From Symbiodinium natans (Eukaryota; Sar; Dinophyceae; Suessiales; Symbiodiniaceae): 60,000 nt of DNA. Positions 53,801 through 60,000 of this stretch are shown piece by piece (the stretch's first letter is position 1; the number at the start of each line of letters is the position of its first letter). The notes under the pieces were generated by a model. The model had not been told where the DNA came from. It saw only the letters and a list, made by a program, of their open reading frames with translations, and searched no databases. A program made the position numbers and the translations under genes. The DNA lies in NCBI GenBank assembly GCA_905221605.1, contig CAJNDS010000835.1, forward strand, positions 374,001 to 434,000, written 5' to 3'.

Positions 53801-55156
53801 AATCACTCGGAGCATGGGCACCTCCCCATACCCACCGTCCTTTCCTCGGCGGAACAGCCGTCCCCGCCAGTCCTGACGAAAAGGGTCAAGAGGTGCGGAG
53901 GGGCTGATCCCCAGGTTGGGCGGAAGAGAGGCGCCATGGCAGGCCGCCTGATGCAAGTGGTACTGCACCAGCGACTCAAACGCTAGCCCGCATCCCGGAG
54001 CCGAACATCCGTAGTGGCCGTCAGCGTTGGGGCGAGGCTCCTCTGAGGCTGAGGCGGACTGGGCGGTCCCGCCTCCCGAAGGCCTGGCGGTACTGCTCGG
54101 CCCTGCAGCCCCGGGGGCGTCCTGACCATCGTCAGACACCTCTTCCCCGTCGGCGCCTTCCCCGGCCGCCCGACTCTCTCCCTCTCGGCGCAGCGTTTTG
54201 AGGGACTCCTCCCGCTTGGTGATCTTCTCCAGCTTCACCATCGCAGTTCCCGCAACCTCCAGTATTCTCGACTGGAGCTTCTGCGCTCTAAGAAGAGCTT
54301 CGGACCGCGCGAGGTATTCCTTCGCGCTGGTGACCACAGACTGGCCGAGCACGAGGACTCCTTCCTCCGTGCTCTCGGCCTGGGCCCCACTAGCGGGCTC
54401 CTCGTCCTCCTTCACTCTGACCGCGGCTGGAGGCGCCCGCGTGTCGGGAAGATCCGAGCTGGAACTATCTTCCTCGACACCTTCAGCTGCTTGGGCTGCC
54501 TCTTCCTCGAGCGAGTCCTCGGGCTCGAGGACATTGGGGCCCGGGATGTTGCGCCTAGGGTACACCTTGGGCTTCGCTGGCACGATCGAAGTCCTAGGAG
54601 TCCCTAGGGGACGCCCTTTGGCCTTAGGCGCGGCCTTAGGAGGGGTAACAGGTTGGGCGGCCCCCGCGGCCATGACACGACCCGCAGGGGCCAGCACAAC
54701 CGTCGAGGAGCTCGCCGCGCCACTGCTGGCCGCAGCAGCTTGGGACGCTTGGACCGTGCCCAGTTTCGGTCCTCGCCCCAACGGCGGGTTGGGGCCCGCA
54801 CTGGGGTCGCCTAAACTCTTTAGGTCGACACGCAAGACCAACCTATCCACTTCCAACTCAGCTATCAAGTCTGAGTAGACAGGCGAGCCCCTGGGGAGTG
54901 CCCAGATGCGGGAAATGCCGGTGGCCCTAATCTGGCCAGTGAGGGCCACCCCATCCGCTCCTGCATAGATGGGCACTCCGGCGTCCCGCAGGACCGCCAG
55001 TCGGACCTCGACTATGCAAGTCGATCCGCGGCGGAACCTTCCGTTGTTCCACTGCGTGGGGCAGTGTCCTAGGACGTAGTGAACCCCGAGGCGGCCTCCC
55101 GGATCAGGCCATTCTGCAACAGGCTTGGCACGACATGCAAGTCCGTGCCGTGCCAC
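50810..55156 (-). CDS. KptA C-half, zinc fingers, SWIM and PLD-like nuclease polyprotein
   Basis: An uninterrupted frame of 1448 codons. Residues 20-116 continue the KptA/Tpt1 fold started in the overlapping frame upstream (R22 and H26 in RLGVHYVLG; IYAGADGVALTGQI). Residues 210-345 are acidic/helical. A C2H2-like finger lies at C384, C389, H402, H407. A RanBP2-like finger is at 662-681 (second Cys pair irregular) and a canonical one at W785, C787, C790, N794, C801, C804. A Gly/Lys-rich basic tract follows (890-914), then a membrane segment (1029-1052), a SWIM motif C1108-x-C1110-x8-C1119-x-H1121, and a PLD-like domain (1246-1415) with a single HKD-type motif (H1353, K1355, D1363, GSLN 1370-1373). 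Lack of introns and GC richness suggest a retroelement or retrogene. The ATG at 55156 may not be used; translation could enter by frameshift. Confidence 0.8.
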   Translation of the reverse strand: MARHGLACRAKPVAEWPDPGGRLGVHYVLGHCPTQWNNGRFRRGSTCIVEVRLAVLRDAGVPIYAGADGVALTGQIRATGISRIWALPRGSPVYSDLIAELEVDRLVLRVDLKSLGDPSAGPNPPLGRGPKLGTVQASQAAAASSGAASSSTVVLAPAGRVMAAGAAQPVTPPKAAPKAKGRPLGTPRTSIVPAKPKVYPRRNIPGPNVLEPEDSLEEEAAQAAEGVEEDSSSSDLPDTRAPPAAVRVKEDEEPASGAQAESTEEGVLVLGQSVVTSAKEYLARSEALLRAQKLQSRILEVAGTAMVKLEKITKREESLKTLRREGESRAAGEGADGEEVSDDGQDAPGAAGPSSTARPSGGGTAQSASASEEPRPNADGHYGCSAPGCGLAFESLVQYHLHQAACHGASLPPNLGISPSAPLDPFRQDWRGRLFRRGKDGGYGEVPMLRVIRYHKANGYDHSRVPLLRRGDRIQLEDGSHHIYGGSHPPGWLRDDPELDPPGAPEGSDGGSTPKSEPTEEAVPEPPRKAAPRGRALEPPKGDVQRRLAERRSKRDYSPDLVTPLDDLHAKEIDSFFAGDPAADSLDVILMRAEVRTESHLKVGREEEEPLVKEEQEEETEVVKDEEVSVEMEAATADEADEVALPANRAYVEGRFYPYGSWRCFFCEAINPVTEDQCLTTHAGGPNAGAPCDGRWINGIDIGWWEVDPQTAPEQWRRRFSAEELEDQQARADAARLLSDEELAEALQAAEEAQAAERAKKRERRQAEKAERDDHISEALRIAGWQCPNCYEWNLSFRQLCFRCSTPLRLAEVVSRGIPDPRRGEQRDSGSESSQDELEYEILLANRAMDQETIQPLLRSKHKKRGGKRRREEATHGKGRDPWGAWADARGKGQGKPKGRGKSDAKGKPKGRGKYAWGAFAAGIVAALQPRPSTSWVPAFPCGSARPPPSVPLPPRTPFFLGRGLLNRLMHALNGNINGWWGLAAAASAPIALQLHRGAVHVVEDSMHAVATISADVVEEIGHGARRTVWVAGTAITLVVVILCGAVLWYVSRAVANRIAHLRHGNTAAPEARLSQLLGSEATFEVASTKKGVTHKVWVHLKEETAACGCRAYLAEGRCGHCDAAMDTARSLGFLHAAQRGAGPALTDSIRSTASDALAKGKVVLGLGNSEGCFSQLAAKSRGLSCFQGLAGRDLAAAPADGASAAHAHSGSVQRAATATVARTPSRRNKGPAPARSSPVKEAEFLAGGPYIQAAQTLLGSGAAEDVIYIRAYSLDCPSCIEAIEASLGKGASVRIVADMGQCHRTKLQWQALKRLAAAGAEVKVGCGTSLRDAYARDGRGAKVGTGIQGLHHAKALCLLRPDGAVVLIGSLNFTTSSKANAEAGLKLEVPKTHPVAQSYVEDFQRVSAEAFSLDEAVAKRPQLERASSSNVAGNATRAPNTAPQGIE

Positions 55157-55545
55157 ATGGCCGGGCCATACTGACGGATGAGGTCGTCGATGGCCGTCTC
55201 ACTTAGGCCCTCCATCATGAACCCCATCGGATGGCCGCAATCGGCAGAGTGGCCTTGGAAGGCACGAAGGAAACCAGCGTGCGAGGTATCCAACCTCGGT
55301 TTCCGCTGGCTGGCGTCGTGCGCGACCGCCTGGTTGTACTGGTTGATGGTGATCCCGAGTTGCTCGATCAACTCGTCAACCGGGTAGAGGCCGCCCGGAC
55401 CGAACCGGCCTCTGCAGCCACCTTCGCTGTGCCGCATGCATCGGACTAGCAGGCGCTGCACGTCGTCTATCGTGGGCGGGCCCTTTCTGCCCTTAGGGCC
55501 TGGGCTCTTGCTTTTGCCCCTGCCCTTAGACCCTCCTCCACCCAT
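50810..55545 (-). mobile_element. two-frame KptA-zinc finger-PLD cassette
   Basis: It starts at the ATG at 55545 with a Gly/Lys/Ser-rich leader and ends at the stop at 50810. It spans a KptA-like RNA 2'-phosphotransferase domain (removes a 2'-phosphate from RNA using NAD+ in known members) interrupted by a -1 frame change within 55069-55156. It is adjacent to, and in the same orientation as, a retroelement pol, so it may be the first gene of a related element or a retroposed host gene. Confidence 0.55.
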
Positions 55546-58500
55546 CGCGGCACTGAGGCCCGCGGCTTTGCTGGACCTCCGATGGGTGAGGGAAACCTGA
55601 CGCGCCCTTGAGCGGCCAGGACACGGCCCGCTGCAAGGGGCCGGTGTGCAGTAGTGGTAGGCAGCCGCTCCCGCGCGGCCAGGGCACGGCCCGCAGCGGG
55701 GCCTTGTGGTTGACCACGAAGGTCCGGGCGACCGATCGGTCGCTCCCGCGCGGTCTGGTCGCGACCCGCAGCGGGGCGCAGTGCACAGGCACGAACGCGG
55801 GGAGGGACTACCTACCCTAGGCTCTACAACACACTTGAACCGCTGCGGCGGGGGTTTGGGGAGTTTCCTTAAGGTCGGGGCTTTAAGGCTTCTACGGCTT
55901 CTGCTTCGACCTTGGACCGAACCTCTAGGCCTGCTTCCTACACACTGGCTGCGGGACACACGAACGAAGCTGCACGCGACGAACGACGGAAAATCCTTCT
56001 GTCCGCAGACCGGCGACCTGGGAAACGGCCCGCCCCAAAAACACCCGCCCTGAACACAGAAACACCCGAACAGCCCCAACATCCTGAGCATCAGAACGCG
56101 CGTGGGGTGATTCTGGTCCGAGCGCGCCGCGTCATGGTTCGCGCGCTTGGAGTTGTGCGCACCGCGAACGCCTAAGGCTTCAAGAGCAGACGACGCGCTC
56201 TGCGGAGCCGCGACTGCCCCCTTGGCGCACGCTTCGCGCACCGCCCCCTCGGCTTGGGCATCAGTGAAAAACTGCCCATCAATGACCCTACCCGTCCTAA
56301 CAGTAAGATCATCCACGTAGGCAATCCACTCCTTAGTATACTTAAGGCGCCTACCTCTGCCGGGGGCATAGGCCCTATCAACCACAAAGTTGAAGTCATC
56401 TGGGCCGTTAATCGGGCCAAAGGTGAGGCCGACAGGGAGATACTTCCCTGATCTTGCCACAATGGCCAACACCTCGCGAGCACGCTTGGTGTTCCTAATC
56501 TGATTAAACCCACTAACCGCATCCACGAAGGTATACCAAACCGAACCTACTGCGGCGGCGAGCACATCGCTGCCCCGCCGACAATAGTACGTGGAGCGCT
56601 TAATTCGGGCATTCACACGGCGGTAGTCAACCACCAAGCGTCGCTTCCTATGCCGCTTGTAGCTGGGCATTTCCTTGGTCGGAAACGGCGCAGATCCCCA
56701 AGCCGAGCTGCCGCGGATCAACTGACCCCGCTTGCATTCTTCTTCAAGCTTGTCGTCGACCCATTGCGCGGACTCGCCCCTCAGACTGTGAGGCTGGGAC
56801 GAGACCGGCGGCCCGGTGGGGATGCAGTCCTCCACCCAGAACCCAGCGGCCTTTCGCCGTATGACCTCCCTGACGGCTGCGATATCAGCATCGGTCAGCC
56901 CGGGTCTGGTTGGTCCAGGCTCGATCTTCAAACCCGACCATACGAGGTCTCTATAGGCCTCGGTGCGCCTAGGATCCTCCGCGACCTTCTCGCCCGCAAG
57001 AGCATAGACCTCAAGGTCAGCCCGGACGGAATCCCAGTCCTTGGCGTCCGCCTTGGTCCGCCAAAACGCTTCTTTCTCCGCGGCATACTTATCCACCTCC
57101 TTATCCAGCTCCGCACGCTCTGCTGGCGTGAGGTCCTCGCCCGACCGCACGTCCGGGAGGGGAACGACTGGAGAGGGCTGTGGCGCAGCCGCGGCGCTAT
57201 CTGCACCCGCAGTCGCTGGAAAGCTTTCAACTGCAGCGGTGCACAGCTCTTCTGCGCCCCTCAGACCAAGGTCCTGGAGCGAGGCGCAGAAAGCCGCTCC
57301 TATGAGGTTGTAGTCAGCTTGCGCGCGCTCAACGTGCTTGTGCCGCACTGCGCCCAACGCATCCGGCCTACTACACCTCAAACCTACCGATTCTAGGCTG
57401 AAGTCGGCGAGCCACAGGGCCCCGCTCTCAACGAGGTCGCCGCGGCCACTGGCCCGCGCGAACTGGCACATGTCAGCCCGCACGAAAGCCCAAGGCCAGC
57501 GTGGCTCAGCGAGCGTCCCAAACAAGGCGCCCCACTCCTCTAGCCGCCAAGGTTCCCACTCGCCTTTTTGCGCCTGCAAACGCAACGCGACGTGGGCGCC
57601 CGCGCGTGTGCGTTCCTGCGCACACCGGACGACTAGCTGGAGGAAAGCCCGGGGCACATTCTTGCCCTCAAGCCCAATTACGAGCACCTTCGGCTCTGTG
57701 CGCAGAACAGCGCCGCTAATGGCCTCCAAGTGCTCTTCTGCGGCCAGGTCCCAGGTGATCCCGTAGGCCTGCTTGCCTTGCACAAAAGCGGGAACAACCC
57801 TGTACCCGTGCCTCCTCGCCGCGTCGGAAACGACCGCGTCACCCCAAGCAACCTCTAAGACATCAGCAACCCCACCAAGGAAATACTGCCGGAACCAACT
57901 CTCGACAGCACCCGACTCTGGGGAAGCCCTAGGCTGCAACGCGCGGGGTTCCGCGACCAAGAGGTCCGCGAGGGCCTCTTGGATCGAGAGCACACTCGTG
58001 CCGGCACGAGACGCTCGCTCGAGGGTCCTGTCCTGCAACGAATACGCCCCCTTGTCCAACTTTCTGGCCGAGGCTGCAGCAAGCACGCCGTCGCGGTTTA
58101 GGTCGATTTTGGAAATGATTTCCTTCACAGAAACCGCTTCATGGGCCGGACGGGTCCCTTCTGAAAGCGTGAGCGCTCCGTCCTCGGCGATATATGCAAG
58201 CCGCCATTTGACGCGAACCCCGCTGGCGTCGGGGAGATAGCGATGGACGCCGACCTGCGCACGGGCCGCATCCACCTGCGTGACCCGTCCTAACCTGCAC
58301 ACCTTCGGGCCTCCACCTACGCCCCGATAGGCAATGCGGTCGCCAAGGCGGAGGACGAAGTCCCTCCCGCGCCTGGTCAGCGTGAACTCCACCTGCTTGG
58401 CGTCGCCTTGAACCTGTTGCCCTAAGCTGGGGCGAGACGAGCCGTCCCCGCCGGTTTCATCGTCTTCAAAGACGACCGGCTCGCGGGATTCCGCGCCATC

Positions 58501-60000
58501 TGCATCCGCAGGAACAAGAATGCAGTCTTCTGCGTGCGCCTCCATCGGGCCGCGCCGGGCGGAAGAAGTACCCCCCGACTCCATCGACACGGGCTCCAAG
58601 GTGAGCCTGTGGCCCTTGACTTCCAACACGCGCCAGGGGCCGGTCAGACCCGGTTTCCAAGGCACACGCCCCGCCCCCTCTGAGCGGGCCCTCGGAGCGT
58701 TCCAGACCACTCGGTCGCCTGGTTTAAGGTCCACAGTGCGCCTATGGCGATTTGCAAGTTTCGCCCGCGCTTCTGAAGACCGCGTCCAGTGCTCTCGGAC
58801 CGCAGCAGCTAGCTCCGAGAACTGTTTGAACTGGCTCCGAGCCCAATCAGAGATGGGTTCAAACTGCAAGGCGTCTCGCAGGACGTCCTTTTCAAGTGGT
58901 AGAGCGAGCGACCAGCTCCGCTCTAGGTCCCTCGGGGTATACCCGTGGGGTCCCGGAGTGTTGTCTATGACGTACTCCGCCACCACGAGCCAATCCGCCC
59001 AAGCTTCGGAAAGGGAGGCGCCGACTTGCCTGACGACCGCCCCCAGCACCTTTTGAACTTCTTGGTGGACTCGCTCGTTTGCGCCCAACTCACAAGGCCG
59101 CAAGGGCGCGCTGAACCGCCACTCGGTCCCAAGCATAGCGCTGAGTTCTGCCATGAGCGCATTCTTGAACTCTGGCCCTCTATCCGACCTGATGAGGCTC
59201 GGGATCGTCCTGCTGCGAAGCACACAGCGTACGAACGCCCTCCTGACTTCAGCATGAGTCAGAGACCTCATCGGCTCGAGGAGGACAGCATGACTGAGGC
59301 AATCGAAGTACGTAAGCGAGTACCTATGCCCTTCCCTGTCCTCTCGGTTCGGGCCTTCACAGTCCACGCTGACTTCTTGCCAGCATGTCTCGGCGCCACA
59401 TTTGACCGCACGAGCCTCGACCTTCGTCGGCCGAGAGCGGCCCTTAATGCAAGCGAGACATTTGGCGACCCAGGTCCGCACATCTTTTTCTAAGTCGGGC
59501 CACCAGACTGCCCTCTCTAGCAGCTTGATGGTAACCTCAGCAGACCTATGGGCCCCAAGGACTCCACAGTGGACTGAATTGTAGCAGGCGCGGCGCCAGG
59601 TCACCCCATTCGCGCCCGCAGCCCCGTTGGGAACCACTGGGACGACGACGGTTTGACCCGTCCTGAGGGTCACCTCGCGCTCCAGCAACCCGTCTCCGGA
59701 TATCACCATCGGCGGCTCCGGCTTGCGAATCGAGCCCGCCAATGAGGGATCGCGCCGCTGGCCCTCGTACCACGCCGTACGAAGGGATCCCGTGACTCGG
59801 AACTCCGAAATGTTCGCCGCGTCCCTTGCTTCGACCGCAAGCTGCTCACGACGACTTTCGTCCTCCTCCGCGATCAGGCTCAAAGACTGAACACCGCCCT
59901 TAAACTCGACCTTGACCTTGGTTGAGGAATGGTCCCAAATGCACAGGATGGGGCTATGGCTGACGAGCTCTAGAACCACTGCAGGGCCCTTGTGCTCCTC
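55069..60000 (-). CDS. retroelement Pol (integrase, RT) read through into KptA N-half (5' partial)
   Basis: One open frame, running off the right edge. Counting from codon 59979: an HHCC zinc domain (H137, H144, C174, C177); integrase catalytic D206 (VSVDCEGP), D266 (SDRGPEF), E302 (NERVHQE) with exact D-x35-E spacing; a basic C-terminal module with GPWRVLEVKGH (447-457); an unassigned region (540-930) including a Rossmann-like stretch; then reverse transcriptase from about 1090 (LVVDYRRVNA, FVDAVSGFNQI with D1153, and YVDD 1221-1224). Recognisable RT ends near residue 1255 (about 56217). After low-complexity sequence, M1479 (55545) begins MGGGGSKGRGKSKSPGPKGR and a KptA N-half: MRH (R1516, H1517), YPVDEL, LRAFQGHS (R1572), WHGT (1609-1612). 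A TAG then ends the frame. The last part is best seen as a separate unit. Confidence 0.85.
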   Translation of the reverse strand, partial: EEHKGPAVVLELVSHSPILCIWDHSSTKVKVEFKGGVQSLSLIAEEDESRREQLAVEARDAANISEFRVTGSLRTAWYEGQRRDPSLAGSIRKPEPPMVISGDGLLEREVTLRTGQTVVVPVVPNGAAGANGVTWRRACYNSVHCGVLGAHRSAEVTIKLLERAVWWPDLEKDVRTWVAKCLACIKGRSRPTKVEARAVKCGAETCWQEVSVDCEGPNREDREGHRYSLTYFDCLSHAVLLEPMRSLTHAEVRRAFVRCVLRSRTIPSLIRSDRGPEFKNALMAELSAMLGTEWRFSAPLRPCELGANERVHQEVQKVLGAVVRQVGASLSEAWADWLVVAEYVIDNTPGPHGYTPRDLERSWSLALPLEKDVLRDALQFEPISDWARSQFKQFSELAAAVREHWTRSSEARAKLANRHRRTVDLKPGDRVVWNAPRARSEGAGRVPWKPGLTGPWRVLEVKGHRLTLEPVSMESGGTSSARRGPMEAHAEDCILVPADADGAESREPVVFEDDETGGDGSSRPSLGQQVQGDAKQVEFTLTRRGRDFVLRLGDRIAYRGVGGGPKVCRLGRVTQVDAARAQVGVHRYLPDASGVRVKWRLAYIAEDGALTLSEGTRPAHEAVSVKEIISKIDLNRDGVLAAASARKLDKGAYSLQDRTLERASRAGTSVLSIQEALADLLVAEPRALQPRASPESGAVESWFRQYFLGGVADVLEVAWGDAVVSDAARRHGYRVVPAFVQGKQAYGITWDLAAEEHLEAISGAVLRTEPKVLVIGLEGKNVPRAFLQLVVRCAQERTRAGAHVALRLQAQKGEWEPWRLEEWGALFGTLAEPRWPWAFVRADMCQFARASGRGDLVESGALWLADFSLESVGLRCSRPDALGAVRHKHVERAQADYNLIGAAFCASLQDLGLRGAEELCTAAVESFPATAGADSAAAAPQPSPVVPLPDVRSGEDLTPAERAELDKEVDKYAAEKEAFWRTKADAKDWDSVRADLEVYALAGEKVAEDPRRTEAYRDLVWSGLKIEPGPTRPGLTDADIAAVREVIRRKAAGFWVEDCIPTGPPVSSQPHSLRGESAQWVDDKLEEECKRGQLIRGSSAWGSAPFPTKEMPSYKRHRKRRLVVDYRRVNARIKRSTYYCRRGSDVLAAAVGSVWYTFVDAVSGFNQIRNTKRAREVLAIVARSGKYLPVGLTFGPINGPDDFNFVVDRAYAPGRGRRLKYTKEWIAYVDDLTVRTGRVIDGQFFTDAQAEGAVREACAKGAVAAPQSASSALEALGVRGAHNSKRANHDAARSDQNHPTRVLMLRMLGLFGCFCVQGGCFWGGPFPRSPVCGQKDFPSFVACSFVRVSRSQCVGSRPRGSVQGRSRSRRSLKAPTLRKLPKPPPQRFKCVVEPRVGSPSPRSCLCTAPRCGSRPDRAGATDRSPGPSWSTTRPRCGPCPGRAGAAAYHYCTPAPCSGPCPGRSRARQVSLTHRRSSKAAGLSAAMGGGGSKGRGKSKSPGPKGRKGPPTIDDVQRLLVRCMRHSEGGCRGRFGPGGLYPVDELIEQLGITINQYNQAVAHDASQRKPRLDTSHAGFLRAFQGHSADCGHPMGFMMEGLSETAIDDLIRQYGPAMWHGTDLHVVPSLLQNGLIREAASGFTTS
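55560..56200 (-). other. junction between pol and the KptA cassette, with GC-rich direct repeats
   Basis: Between 55610 and 55790 the word GGACACGGCCCGC and variants (GGGCACGGCCCGCAGCGGGG, GTCGCGACCCGCAGCGGGG) recurs three or four times at about 60-80 bp spacing. The minus frame stays open but reads as Pro/Arg/Ser-rich sequence. It may be the untranslated leader of the cassette, or the 3' end of the pol element. Confidence 0.45.

Noticed and set aside
52832-54878. Plus-strand frames of 384 and 226 codons
   Set aside because: They lie opposite the minus-strand polyprotein in GC-rich DNA, with Arg/Leu/Ser bias and no motif.

Overview
The window looks like nuclear DNA of a dinoflagellate. The main evidence is: (1) many very short exons whose reading frames join in phase across introns that begin with GT, GC or GA and end in AG; (2) a 16-nt fragment of the dinoflagellate spliced leader at 15213-15228; (3) pervasive (TTTAGGG)n/(CCCTAAA)n arrays inside introns and spacers; (4) retroelement and FNIP-repeat genes of the kind seen in this group. 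All splice models here were built by hand from frame continuity and boundary dinucleotides, without transcripts, so exon ends are predictions.

Layout, left to right. 0.6-6.8 kb, + strand: a gene of at least 16 short exons encoding an alpha-helical region followed by two tandem modules that each contain a GWVT...GNxGTxFL core. 9.6-15.4 kb, + strand: an 11-exon gene starting with a basic nuclear-targeting-like N-terminus and a C2H2-like finger. 15.4-20.8 kb: repeat-rich spacer, including a 26-bp and a 53-bp minisatellite. 20.8-23.3 kb, + strand: an FNIP-repeat gene with about 21 copies of a 22-residue repeat. 25.8-30.2 kb, + strand: a tentative gene of short exons. 33.1-38.0 kb, + strand: a two-exon receptor-like gene joining a PstS-like binding domain, a Cys-rich stalk, many membrane segments and a cytoplasmic TIR domain. 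38.9-48.1 kb, + strand: a gene with three tandem GRF zinc fingers and an ankyrin-like segment, with further possible exons to 49.7 kb. 50.8-60 kb, - strand: GC-rich, intronless retroelement sequence.

The - strand block has two parts. The upstream part (about 60.0-56.2 kb, running off the right edge) encodes an integrase with HHCC and D,D(35)E residues followed by a reverse transcriptase that stops being recognisable after its YVDD box. The downstream part (55.5-50.8 kb) is a two-frame cassette: a KptA/Tpt1-like RNA 2'-phosphotransferase domain split by a frame change, then C2H2, RanBP2-type and SWIM zinc-binding motifs, a membrane segment and a single-HKD phospholipase-D-like nuclease domain. 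This combination of RNA- and nucleic-acid-processing domains beside retroelement pol is the best candidate here for an undescribed system.

The second theme is intron biology. Telomere-type arrays and a small terminal-inverted-repeat element family lie inside introns and often touch the splice sites, one complete intron is almost pure CCCTAAA repeat, and several introns carry the same few bases at their 5' end and at the start of the next exon. This is what would be expected of introns born by insertion of repeats.
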